Assembly (NCBI RefSeq): GCF_000154825.1
Contig: NZ_DS560019.1
Coordinates: 558,001 to 622,000, forward strand
Source of the DNA: Anaerofustis stercorihominis DSM 17244
Lineage (GTDB): Bacteria; Bacillota; Clostridia; Eubacteriales; Anaerofustaceae
Direction: 5' to 3'
Length of the DNA: 64,000 nt
The notes beneath the pieces were generated by a model. The model was not told where the DNA came from. It was given only the letters and a program-made list of their open reading frames with translations, and did not search any database. Shown piece by piece: positions 19,697 through 31,500 of the stretch. Made by a program: the position numbers and the translations under genes. The stretch's first letter is position 1. Every line of letters starts with the position of its first letter.

Positions 19697-20248
19697 TTAA
19701 TTAATTTTAAAACCCATTTCATTTAATACTCTTAAAAAATGACTTTGATTTTTTTTATCACAATAACCATATATTATAATGTTTTCTTTATGCCCGACAA
19801 AATATAAGTATTTTTCATTATTTTTATCCTTGTAAATTAGCATATTATCTAAAGAATGTTTAACATCCCTTTTATATTTAAGAACATTAAATATATCTGT
19901 ATAATACTTAATTATTTTAACACCATTCTCACTATCATCAATTAAAAAATATTTTATATAACTATTGTTGTTTTTCCATTCAATAGGAATAGAATTAGAT
20001 AATTTATCTATTTTTTCATAAAGTTTATTTATCTTTATTTCATCATCATTTTCATCAAACCACTGAATATCTGCTTCAGTTTTATCAGAATATTTTTTTT
20101 CTATTTTTTTATAATCATATTTTTTTAATATTTTAGATAAAAACAAAATATCTTCATTTATCTTATTTTTATTAACTTCCTCATATTTACATGAATATAA
20201 TCCTAATAAGAATATACATATTATTATTATTGATATTATTTTTTTCAA
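19697..20248 (-). CDS. Putative lipoprotein in the Rhs array, possible orphan immunity protein
   Basis: No family recognised. The N-terminus is a lipoprotein-type signal: KK, a hydrophobic run (IISIIIICIFLLGLYSC) and a Cys at the end of LYSC that could be lipidated. The mature part (about 160 residues) is charged and Lys/Asp/Asn-rich and ends YFVGHKENIIIYGYCDKK.... I choose the TTG at 20248 as start because AGGAG lies 9 nt before it; the ATG three codons earlier overlaps the ribosome site. It sits between the broken immunity gene 2 and displaced tip 3, enclosed by its own upstream and downstream hairpins. Spare immunity genes are common in such arrays, so that is the likeliest role (inference). 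Confidence 0.55.
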   Translation of the reverse strand: MKKIISIIIICIFLLGLYSCKYEEVNKNKINEDILFLSKILKKYDYKKIEKKYSDKTEADIQWFDENDDEIKINKLYEKIDKLSNSIPIEWKNNNSYIKYFLIDDSENGVKIIKYYTDIFNVLKYKRDVKHSLDNMLIYKDKNNEKYLYFVGHKENIIIYGYCDKKNQSHFLRVLNEMGFKIN

Positions 20249-20277
20249 TACAATCATCTCCTATTTATTTAAAAATA

Positions 20278-20336
20278 CCTTGGTCATTGGCGAACGCTTA
20301 AAACTTTCTAATTGTTTTTTTTCAAGGTACTTTTTT
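20278..20336. terminator. Hairpin between immunity gene 2 and the lipoprotein gene
   Basis: TACCTTG near 20278 and CAAGGTA near 20325 pair across a long loop, with U-runs on both sides; probably a terminator. The remainder up to 20490 is AT-rich with no reading frame. Confidence 0.4.
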
Positions 20337-20490
20337 CATAAGATACTTTATTTTATAGATATAATAATATCAAATTTACTTTTAATATTAAATACAACTA
20401 TATTTTTTTAATACTCTTAAGAATTATTTATCTAAAAGTACCTCCCTCCCCATAGAAAAACAAATTTGTTATAATCTTATTTTTTTTGCC

Positions 20491-20956
20491 CTATTTTTTT
20501 ATGACACTTTCTACTTTTTCAACTTCTTGTTTTTTTATAAAATAATGTATTGTCTCCCCATCATGGCTACAAATTAATTTTATAATTTCATTATTTTTGA
20601 TGTATAAAAAAACATGATTTTTTATTTGTATCCTAGATAAACTATCTATAAGGGAACTTTTATCTGAAATTTCTTTAGTAATATATTTTTTGTTCCACCT
20701 AGAAATTTTAACTCTATCAAATAATTTTTCATCGTTATCCTTAATTTCAAATAAAAGATTACTTAGTTTCTCAGAATTATCAGCAAAAAATTCAACTGAA
20801 AATTTTTCAATCCTAATTTTTTTTATCCCATATAGAAAGCGAATTCATTAGCTGGATTTCGCTATAATTATTTCTATTTAATTTATAAGTTTTTTCCTCA
20901 TATTCACATAGATTTATATTTTCTTTAGGGACATTAAAATATACTAAATTAAACAT
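20491..20956 (-). pseudogene. Candidate immunity protein 2, split by one extra A in an A8 tract
   Basis: The frame opens at the ATG 20954-20956 (MFNLVYFNVPKENINLCEYE...) with TAGGAG upstream. It runs 46 codons to SIWDKK and then stops at TAG just after an A8 tract (20817-20824). With seven A the frame continues for 108 more codons (IRIEKFSVEFFADNSEKL... to VEKVESVIKK) and ends at 20491, giving a 154-residue protein. No signal peptide or membrane helix is seen, so it would be cytoplasmic. The stop codon of displaced toxin tip 2 overlaps its ribosome site (TAGGAG), the tight coupling expected of a toxin-immunity pair. The family is unknown to me. The interruption could be decay, slippage-based switching or a sequence error. 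Confidence 0.65.
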
Positions 20957-20970
20957 AATATTTGTAACTC

Positions 20971-21810
20971 CTATATTATTAGTATTCTTTTTATTGTTTT
21001 ACCATTTTTGGTAATTCGAGCATGTAAATGATATCTTCTATAATGATATTTTCTAGGTAAAAATTTTTTAAGTTTAGTTTTTGTTGACCCTTTTATGTTC
21101 TTCCAATGCTCTGCCATTGCGGCAAAGCCAGTTTTACCATTAATACCTTTAGGTTTATCTATTTCCAGCTTTACTTTATACTTATTTCCTCGATTGTACT
21201 TAAAGCTATCATATACTTTCTTGCCAACAGCTATGCTACCCCCTATAACAACAGAAGTTACAAATCCTTTTAAACTAATAACAATTCCTGTCGCGGGTAT
21301 ACCTACTGAGATTGCAAAATGCCCACTAGGATCCGTAAAGTTGATAGGATTATTGGCACAGTAAGCATATAGGTGTAGACTTAATGGTTCTTCCAACTCT
21401 CCTCTATAGGTATCTACTGTCACGAACCTTCCGTCTTCAGGACTGTAGTACCTTGCATTATAGTAGTAATCTCCCGTCTCTTTATCGTACACCTGTCCTG
21501 TGTAACATATTTCATTTTCAAAGGTTGCATTTCCAAGTTTTTCGGTTTCTCCGAACTCATCATATTTATAAGCCACTATACCAACATTATCATCCCCTAC
21601 CAAAGTGGAAGTTGAATTTCGCGTATCCTTGTTATATGAATAATACTTAACTTGGTTATTATTTAATCTTGCGCTTGAAATCACATTTCCGTCGATATTA
21701 AGTATATTCTCGCTCACTTTTATATCATTCATTTGGCTGTCTGTGGTGTATAAAAGGTTTCCTCCGTCATAATGATAATCCCTTACCGCAAGCTTAGGAG
21801 CCGAGGTCAT
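20971..21810 (-). CDS. Displaced Rhs tip 2 with unknown basic C-terminal toxin domain
   Basis: A 279-residue fragment matching the end of the full-length Rhs protein: YHYDGGNLLYTTDSQ, YKYDEFGE, YTGQVYDKETGDYYYNARYY and the hinge NNPINFTDPSGH at about 160. It then has its own 115-residue C-terminus: a hydrophobic Gly/Ile/Val segment (about 162-190) and a strongly basic end with KYHYRRYHLHARITKNGKTIK. There is no ribosome site at the ATG and no signal peptide, so it is probably a silent donor cassette that becomes active only by recombination into the full-length gene. The basic C-terminus would suit a nucleic-acid target, but no nuclease motif is recognised. The candidate immunity gene overlaps its stop. 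Confidence 0.75.
   Translation of the reverse strand: MTSAPKLAVRDYHYDGGNLLYTTDSQMNDIKVSENILNIDGNVISSARLNNNQVKYYSYNKDTRNSTSTLVGDDNVGIVAYKYDEFGETEKLGNATFENEICYTGQVYDKETGDYYYNARYYSPEDGRFVTVDTYRGELEEPLSLHLYAYCANNPINFTDPSGHFAISVGIPATGIVISLKGFVTSVVIGGSIAVGKKVYDSFKYNRGNKYKVKLEIDKPKGINGKTGFAAMAEHWKNIKGSTKTKLKKFLPRKYHYRRYHLHARITKNGKTIKRILII
21318..21730 (-). repeat. Rhs-tip repeat, copy 2
   Basis: Closely similar to copy 3 throughout and to copy 1 from YDEFG to DPSGH. Shared DNA next to a variable tip is the substrate expected for tip exchange by homologous recombination. Confidence 0.8.
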
Positions 21811-21858
21811 TATATGATTTATTGTTATATCAATTTCTCAAATATTATATCCTAAGTA

Positions 21859-22263
21859 TTATTTAAACATAATTCCCTCAATGTATTCCCATTTTATTTG
21901 AGAAGACATTTTTGATTGTAATTTAATATTTTTTGTTTTCTTATCTATTATTTTATAAATAATTTTATTATCTTGATTTATTCTTAAACAAATTTTAATC
22001 TCATTATGGTAATACGATAAGATATTGCATGGTTTTATAATAATGCTATAATCAATTTTCTCATTAATATTATTATAATCTACTTCTTCTTTATAATATC
22101 TTAACTCTTTCAAATCATTTTCATCATCACTAAGCGATATCACATAATGATTATCTAAAATTAAATTTGTCACTTCTGTAAAACTATCACAAAACCGAAA
22201 ACAAATCATACAAATTATGATTATTAAAAATAAATAAATAATTCTCTTTTTATTTTTATTCAT
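21859..22263 (-). CDS. Membrane-anchored hypothetical protein, candidate immunity protein 1
   Basis: Not a family I recognise. 134 residues: basic start (MNKNKKR), one membrane helix (IIYLFLIIIICMICF) and an extracytoplasmic-looking polar domain rich in Asn, Lys, Ile and Glu. The start is the ATG at 22263 with AAGGAG 7 nt upstream; that ribosome site overlaps the stop codon (22275-22277) of the shifted-frame end of the Rhs toxin tip. The position makes it the likely immunity partner of the full-length Rhs protein (inference from gene order). Its anchoring suggests that the toxin acts at, or is met at, the membrane or wall. Confidence 0.6.
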   Translation of the reverse strand: MNKNKKRIIYLFLIIIICMICFRFCDSFTEVTNLILDNHYVISLSDDENDLKELRYYKEEVDYNNINEKIDYSIIIKPCNILSYYHNEIKICLRINQDNKIIYKIIDKKTKNIKLQSKMSSQIKWEYIEGIMFK

Positions 22264-22274
22264 AACATATCTCC

Positions 22275-22590
22275 TTAATAATAACGACTTGTCAATGAAC
22301 ATTTAAAAGATATATGAAATGGTTTTAAATAACCTAATTCTTGTAATTTATAGCCATATTCATTATTTACAAAATTAAATAATTTACTTTTATAACTTTT
22401 GCCCACTTGATTTTTAAAATCATAATCATCATATAAGTATAACTTGATACTATACTTATGTCTTTTCCCAATCTTTTCTTTTGTTTTTTTCATTGTGATA
22501 TGTAATTTTTTAGTTCCATGAATAGCAAACCCTAAATCAGTATCAGCAGTATACCATTTTAAACTAAGTGGAAATGTAATTATTTTTTTT
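22275..22590 (-). pseudogene. Out-of-frame 3' end of Rhs toxin tip 1
   Basis: Immediately after an A8 tract (22583-22590) in the last codons of the full-length Rhs gene, the shifted frame stays open for about 102 codons: IITFPLSLKWYTADTDLGF... through HKYSIKLYLYDDYDF to FKCSLTSRYY. With seven A this would extend the toxin domain to a typical 170 residues ending exactly at the ribosome site of the immunity gene. Seen: the open frame, its fit to the gene spacing and similar base composition. Inferred: that it is the real toxin C-terminus. The last 72 codons also form an ORF from an ATG at 22493 without a good ribosome site. Confidence 0.65.
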
Positions 22591-25500
22591 ATTTGTATAT
22601 TTATTTTTTCCTTTTTTCTTCATTTTTGTAGCACAACCTTTTATTCTAGCTAACAATGTACTAGAATGATCAAGCCTTGATCTAAATATATCATGTATTT
22701 TACCTGCACTGAATGTATATTTACCCCATTTTTTTGTTCTTTTATCAACAGCAAATTTATATAACCTAACTGTAAGTTCCATAGACTTATGTCCACTAGG
22801 ATCTATAAATCTAATTGGATTATTTAAACAGTATGTATATAAATTAAGAGATAACGGATCGTTTGAACCTCCCCTATAAGTATCAACAGTTATAAATCTA
22901 CCCTCATCAGGACTATAATACCTTGCATTATAGTAGTAGTCCCCAGTTTCCTTGTCGTATACCTGTCCCGTATAGCATATTTCATTTTCAAAGATTGCAT
23001 TGCCTATTGTTTCGGTACTGCCGAATTCATCATATTTGTATCCTGTCACACCCTTATTTGCCGCATCCACAACTACAGAGGTCGAACCTCGTCCGTCAGA
23101 ATTAAGTGTATATACTGATAATTGATTATTATCAAATCTTAAAGTAAAATCTGTATCTAATACATTTTCTGTGATTTTCTTATCATTTATATCAGTTACA
23201 TACAAAATTTCTTCGCCGTTGTAATAATAATTATTTACCCTAGTTTGAACATTTTCTGTTGAACTATCAATAACCTCTTTCCTTATCCTCTGACCTACAT
23301 AGTTATAAGTATTATTCTGAGTCAAAGTAACCTTCTCCCCGTCCTTAGCCTCATACTTGGTCATCTGATTGGAGATGTCGTAAGAATAATTCCTTTCCTT
23401 ACTTCCGCTTACTTCTTTCTTCGTGTTCCCGTTTGCGTCGTAAGAATATTCCTTTATTATGTTTTCTCCGCTTTTTACCTTTAATAGTTCGTTTAGGTCG
23501 TTGTATTCGTAGTCTTCCTTTGCTCCGTCTCTGGTCTTTGAAAGCCTGTTTCCGACTTTGTCGTAAGTATAAGATGTGGTGGATACGCTGTCATTAACTA
23601 GCTTATCCGTTACGTCAACTCTTGTAAGTCTTCCCAGTTCGTCGTAGGTGTAATTCTTTACTACATGGATCTTATCTTGTGCTTCCGTAAGATAATCGTT
23701 GTAGATTTCTTCGGTAAGTATATTTCCGTTCTTGTCATAAGTGAATTTATATTCTTCTTTGGATTTTTCAGGGTCGTCGCTGTTTGCATATTTGATATGA
23801 GTAACTCTGTCGAATAAATCATATTCATAGCTTCTTAGGATATAATTGTCATTTCCTGCGTCAAATCCTGTGTAGTCCTTGATATTTTCCACATTTCCTT
23901 TAGGAGAATAAGTATACTGCCTTACTAATTTTTCTCCCTGACTTGAAGATGTAAGGGCTTTGATGTTCATCACTTTTCCCTTGTCGTTATATTCATATAT
24001 GACTTCTTTGGTTCCCGTTTCAAAGTTTGGATAAGTAACTTTTATAAGTTCGTTCTTATCATTATAAGAATATCTCAATCTTTCGTTTTCACTCGGAGTT
24101 TCTTTTTCTCCTTCATAAGAACTTACAAGCCTGTTTCTGCCGTCGTAAGCATTTACTTTATATCTTACGCTTAAATCCTCGCCTTCTTCGTTATATTTAC
24201 TTTGAACTACTTTTACGACGTTCCCGCTTAAATCATATGTATATACTATATCTTCTTTTTTCTTTACATCATCTTTTCTGAAATGTTCTTCTTTTAAAAG
24301 CTTCCCGTCATAATCATATTCAAATGTCTTATAATCTCCGTTTGAATAAGTTTCTTTTACTTTATTGTCGTTCTTATCGTAATCATACTTCGTAACGATT
24401 TTCTTCTCCGTGTCGGTACCTTTTCCGATATCTCTTACCGCAACAGTATTTCCAAAGCTGTCCGTTACTTCTTCGCTCTTGTTTCCGAGGGCATTCTTTG
24501 TCTGACTCTTAGTATTCTCTCCTTCGGATATGTTTTCCGTCACCTCGGTAACGTTATCCCCCGGAAGTATCACTTTATTTAGCTTCTTATCCTCGGTATA
24601 TCCATATTTTGTCTCATTTCCCATAGGGTCCGTTTCGCTTATCTTATTACCAAGTTTATCATACTTTGTTGTTGTTACAAGGGATTTTTGGTCATCTGCA
24701 CTATAAACTTTATTTTCTGCGTCGTAAACAGGATTTTCTATGGTGCAAGTCTGCTGACCGTCCTCATTATAAAGGTTCATTATAAGTTTGCCATATTTTA
24801 CATCCGCATTATCTTCGATATTGAATGTCTTTATTAGCTGCCCTTGGTTGTCATATTCGTTATAAGTAGTATTTCCTCTTGAATACTCTTTTACATTTTG
24901 TCCTCCGGCATCAGTGTAGCTTACACTTTCTATTCCGTCGGTCGTGCTTGTTTCTTTATATAGAAAATCATAATTTTTATTTTCTTCATTCCCCATTATA
25001 AAGTTGGTTTCATTTCCGGGAGCATAACCGTAAGAAGTTGTCATTACGCTTGTCTGTCCGTTTTTAGCGGTTTCTGTCCTTACAGCCCTATTCATATTGT
25101 CATATTCATAGGTTATTTCGCTTCCGTCTTCTTTCTTTTCGTAAACGAGGCTTCCGTTTTTATTATATCTGTTTTCGGTTACAATCGCTTTATTGCTTCC
25201 GCCGTCTGCAATCTCTTTATCCGTCAGTGAGTTCTTTGTCGTCTTTATCACTCTGTCGTATCCGTCGTACTCATACATCGTAGAGTAGCCTTTTGCGTCC
25301 GTCTCTTTTGTTAGTCTGCCGAACTTATCATATTCACTATTTGTAGTTCTCTCTTCGCTGCCGCTTGCATTTTTAGTCGTTTCGCTTATGGTATTGCCCT
25401 TATTATCATATTCATATGAAGTAGAGCTTATTTTATTTCCTGCGGTTATATTTTCTTCGCTTAGAAGTTCTCCGTCTTCATCATAAGTATTTATCGTTTT

Positions 25501-28500
25501 GTCTCCGGAAACCGTTTCTTCTTCCATAAGTATATTCCCGTTTTCATCATATGAATATTTATTTTGTTCTAAAGTCGTTCCGTCCAAAGTAGTTATTTCT
25601 GTGTCAGCATCGAATTCTTCGCTATTATATTCATACTTAGTCACACTTCCGTTGTTAGCAGTCTCTTCAAGTACGTTTCCTTTTGTATCTGCAATACAAG
25701 CAAGCGAATTATTATCCGGAATCGAATCGTATTTTGTGGTGGTAACCATTTCCTTACTTCCCTTTTGAACGGTTCCGTTATTTAATGTGTAAGTATCAAC
25801 AGTTTTGGTTGTCTTTACTTCAAGTCCGTTTTCATATTCACTTATTACTTCGTTACCTTTACTGTCTTTACTGTATATTATATTCCCGTCAACATTATAT
25901 TTAACTTCACTGCTTGCAATAATAGTAGGGTCATCTCCTATAATATTTTTAATATTATCGCTTAAGCTTGCTTTTTTATGAGTATATTCGGTTGTTTTAT
26001 CAAATTTCTGTACACTTTCGTCCGTACCTATTTTACTATACTCATAGCTTTTAGATTCTCCGTTAGGATAAGTTATCTTTTTGACCATATCAAGTTTGTC
26101 ATTATCATCATAATATTCTACGGTATACTCGTTGTTTTCGCCGTCTTTGACCGAACTCAAATTGCTGCCGCCGGAATATCCATAACTGTAATCAAGAGAA
26201 TTCGTTTCGTCTATATGTGTACTTACATTATCAAGTACTTTTCTCTTTTTACCAAGTCCGAAGCTTGCATCTTTATATGTATATATGACATATTTACCAT
26301 GAGGCATATTCACTCTTTCGATTAAATCATTATCATTATACTCAAATGATATTATGCTTCTGCTGTTTTTAAATGCCTGCTGGCTTTCGCTGCTTTCGGA
26401 AAGTTTGGTCTTATATTCATTATCGAATTCAGTTATAGACTTTCCGTTTAAACCTTCAACTTCTTTAAGTAGTCCTTTTTTACCTCTACTTCTAAAATCT
26501 ATGTTTGAATCCATTGCTGCATTTATATCTTCATCGAAATATCTATATACCATTACATTCCCGTTTCTGTCTTCGATTGATACTATCTGACAGTTTCTGT
26601 CAAAAGTAGAAATCTCACCGTCTTTTGTTTTTATGGTATATACCACATCTATTACTTCACTTAAATCCCCGTCATTATCTATATCATCAACATCGAGTTT
26701 CTCTATTTTGGTAAGAATTATATATGAGCCGAACGGACTTTGATATTTCGTTTCCCTTGATAAAATATTTCCGCTCGTTTCATCAACATTTTCTTTAACC
26801 GATAATTTTTCATTTTTGATTTTTGCAAAATTATAAATAGTTCCGCTTCCGTCTTTATAGACCATACCCATTTCATCGTCGTATTCATCATAGGTTTGAA
26901 GTAAAATATGATTGAATTCATAATCCCAGCCTATCCCAAGAGGAGTAACACTGGTTGAATTACTGTTGTAAACTCTGGACATATCTATATCATAATTTTT
27001 GCCTTTAACGCTTCCGTCGGATTGTTCATATACAAGATTACCCATACTTTGCTCTACTTTACCGTTACTTATCGGAGTTTCAAAATCAAAATATCCCAGA
27101 TAATCCTTATCACCGAGGCGCTTTGTATATTCATTAAGAGCAGGTAATGTAGAAGGATTATTTCCAAGAGTACCGTTACTCTTCCTTACTTTCCCGCTAA
27201 AGTCTTTAACTGCTTTTACTTTATATGAAAAGTCTTTTTCATAATTCATAATAGCAGAAGACCTTGTCATTACACCTTCATTATTGTTGGCATTACTGTA
27301 TTGGTCTATAGGAGTATAACTGTCAAACCAATAATTATCTTTTACACCTTCAGCTACGACTTCCGCTTTATTTACATCAAAAGTATTGCCTTCACTTCTA
27401 TATATTTCATATATAACATTATCGTTATCGGCACCTTCGACTTTATCCCAGCTGATTTTTGTTCTGTAATTTAGTCCGCTTTTTACCTGAACGTTTTTAG
27501 GATTATATTTATTCATCATATCGACTTTCAAAACATCCCCGCTTGAGCCTTTTGCAAGAACATTAACAGAAGATATTGAAGGAGAAGTTTCACCGCTTCC
27601 TTTTAAGACAGCCTTTAACCTTATATTATTCAATTTTAAACTATCTAATATGAATTTATCTGTGCTGCCACCTAAATAATACTCTTCATCATTATTTACC
27701 TTAATATAATCTTTATCATTAAGACTTAAGTAATATTCGATTTCACAGCCTTCAGGAATAGTATCTTCAGCCATCACTTTAAGAGACAGTGTATTATCGG
27801 ACACGATCTGTGCAGCTTGTTCATTTATTATATATTCTCCTGCTATACTTTTATCCTTTAGACTTAATACACTATTATTTTTATTCAAATTAGTCAATAC
27901 TTCATTATCATTATTGATATTATCATATAAATTATAATCATATGTCGGAACAGAATATCTGGAAGTTTCACTTATTATATCTCTTACAATCAAACTATGA
28001 ATACTGTCATCAGCATATTTTTCATTATCGGAAAAATCAAATTTACCGTCTTCTCTTTTTAATTCAGTACTTCCATTTATATAATAATTTGTACTATTTT
28101 CATTATAAGGTTCGTTTTGAAGGGTTTTTAAATCAAAGGAAGCTCTTTCTTCCCCTACCAAAACTATTTCTTCACTTTTTTCACCGTCATTGACTGCAGT
28201 TTTTTCCACGTTAAAATCCGCATCATGATGTATAACATCTTTCTTTTCAACAACAATTTTGCTATTTTCATCAGTGATATTATCACAAGTATCTTTGGCA
28301 GAAACCTTAATGGTAAATTTTTGTCCTACCGGATATTTTTCATTATCTTTTAAATTTACAACAGCCAAAGTACCGGAAATAGTATCCTTTTCCTTTGGAT
28401 TATCAACGGTTTTTAATAAGGTATAATCACTTTGAACAGGATTTTCTCCCCTCGCAATCATAACATCATAACTAAGTAAATGCGGGTCTTCTACTGTCCC

Positions 28501-31500
28501 CTTTAAGAAAACCAAATCTATAAACTTAGAATTCATAGCCGGATTCGATATGCTGATTATAGGTGCGGTGGCATCTACAGTATACTTTAGACTTCTTATA
28601 GTACCGCTTATCCCATCACTGTCTACAGCTTTAAAATAAAATGTATGTGTACCTTCCTTAAGATTTTCAACAGCAATATTTGCTGTTTTATTTTCATATC
28701 GGCTAATCTTATCTATATTAGGATTTGAATCTTGTATAATTGTCCAATTATCCTTATTATCTATTGAATATTCGATATGGTCTACTTTAGATATACTTTC
28801 GTCTCCCTTGACCCAACTGTAATTAAGCTCTATACTACCACTGCTTCCTCCGAATACTTTTGTAAAATCAACTATAGGTGTCGGAGGAGGATTTGATATG
28901 CTCACATTTCTTAAAACCTCATTCTTATTTCCGGCCTTATCATTTACGACAATTTTTATTTTATAATTACCTTCATCATAATTTGTTGTATCAAAATTAT
29001 AATTTCCGCTGTTTTCGGTTAAAAGTTTTTCTTTTCCATTACCGTATATAAGATAAATCTTACTATCCTTTATCCCGCTGACGTTATCTGTTGCTGTATA
29101 TGAAATATTGGAAACTAACTTTAGAACAGCATTTTCATCGGGAGTATTTATATCAATTACAGGAGGTGTGGTATCTTTATTATATATAAAATCTTTTTCG
29201 TCATAAACTAAATTATCACTTGAATAAAATCTAAATCTAACTTTATATTTCCCGTCTGACAATGTATCTATATTCCCAAATACATTACTTACGTTATATT
29301 CTTTATATTCCTTTGGATAACCTGTTACATCAGATGGAAAAACAAGATTTTTTTCACTGAATCCAGTAACTGCACTACCGTCTTCTTTTAGTACATTACA
29401 AGTTATTTTACCTAAATTTAATTCTTTATCACCATCTTTATAATTAATTTTCCATGAAATGAGCATTTCTTTATTGATGTTATTAATATATGCATCATCA
29501 GATAAAGACGAATTTGTATTTATGGTATCTATTTCAGGTTTTACCATATTTGAAATAGTATGATTAGCACTTTGAATAAAACCGGAATTATTTCCGGCTT
29601 TATCGATACTTGCAATTTTCACATATACATTTTGTCCCGCTTCTACATTAGTAAAAGTATAAGTAGACATATTTGTAGTGGTGATATTTTGTATAACATT
29701 TCCCTTTTCACCGTAAAGAACAATATTATGTTTAGCAACACCGGATGAATTGGTTCCCGGATCACTTCCCGATGTATAAGTTACTTTAACTTTAGAAGTG
29801 ATCTGAGATGTCCCGTCTCTGCTTGAAGTCAATTTTATATTACTGACCTTATTCGGAGCAGTGTTATCAACATAAACATAACAATATGTACCGCTTCCTT
29901 TGTTATTACCTTTATCAACTCCTCTGATACCTATTCCATATCGCCCTTCGGTCCATCCACTTGATAAGGCAGCTTTTGTATTATAAGTACCGCTTGCCGC
30001 TACAGTTCCCGTGTTCTTATATGCCATAGTTTCCGTAGCATTATCAAATACATTATCGGCCTTATACCTAATATGTCTAGCCTGAACAGCTTCTAAACAA
30101 TTTGAAGTAATACCTGTCCATTTTACTGCTAAAGCTTTATCTCCGCTTTTGTTATTAACATACACTGTTTTAGCACCGTTTACAGTTACTTCTGCTTTTC
30201 CCGGAGGCTTAGGAGAAGGAACGGTATAGTTGACAGTAAGAGTAGGTCTTTTAGCAGCAGTCGAAGATCTTGTACCATGGAAAGAGTTATAATTTTTAGT
30301 ACCCGAACTTTCAACACTTGCTTTAAGCAATATCCCATAGTTAGCTTGAGTTCCCTTTGCCCACTCCTGTACAAGTTTTGTTATATTCAAAGAATGCACG
30401 GCAGTAGTATTACTTAGTTTTTTAGAAGCGTATACCGTAGAAGTCCACTGCGGTCTTTTATTCCACGTAACTTCTCCGAGAGCCCAAGAAGAAGCATTCT
30501 TATGAACTTCAACCGTTGAAAAGGGAGAGCCGTTGCTTAGTTCATATAATTTTAATGCAGCACTTGTTACATAATTAGTTTTAATCTTTGCACTAAGTTC
30601 AGGGAATTTCATTAATGTTCTGCATACTTTATCCGTAGAACCGTAGCCTATGGGCATTTTTCTGATCGTACTTACATAGAAATTTGAAGTCGGATATCCG
30701 CTTTCTATATACACATCTTTAACGCCGTCTGTAGATTTTGCGGTGTATGTAGGGTCAATGATAACAGGATATTTTCTGTTTTCATCGTTTAAATATTCTT
30801 TGGATACAGTTAGCGTAAGTTTATATTTATCCTTATTTTTATCTATCTCTTCCAAAGAGTAGTGTAAATCTTCACTGTATGCACCGTTTTCAGAACTGTC
30901 TGTCATATAAGGAACTAAAATAGCACCTTTTTCTTTCCCTGTTTCTTTATCATTAAAAAGAACACCGCCTACTTCAGGGATGGAGGGAACCATTCCGCTG
31001 CATATAAGCTCGTAAGAAAATTTATTGGTGCTTGTTTTTTTATTTAATATTATATTTTCCTTTATACCGTTATCCAAAGGGATATATTCCAGTTTTATAT
31101 CTTTATCATCGGTACCGTATATGATTTTGGTATTTTTTTCTTCATTAGCATCATATACATCGGATACGTTTTCCTTTTTTAATTCACCTTTGGTTTCTTC
31201 TGTACCGACTTTATTTTTAAATATAGGGCTGAATATAACTTCATCCTTGCCGTCTTTTGAAATAGATATAGATTTATTATCTGCTAAATCCGACGGCAGT
31301 TTTACATCGGTCACACCATTTATATTTTTATATTTGTAATTTGAAGCACTTCTGCTTCTCGTTTGCGGTATAACTTTAAGAGAACTGTCGTAATCCACAT
31401 ATTCGCCGTTTTCGTCTTTTTCCCTAACGTTTTCGGTATACATATCCATCGTTCTCGAACCGTCTTCATTTTCAAAAATCGTATAATCTTTGCCTTTTTC

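Noticed and set aside
23100-27100. Regularly spaced similar segments that could suggest a CRISPR or tandem DNA repeat
   Set aside because: They encode degenerate YD repeats of the Rhs protein; spacing and sequence vary and no identical repeat-spacer pattern exists.
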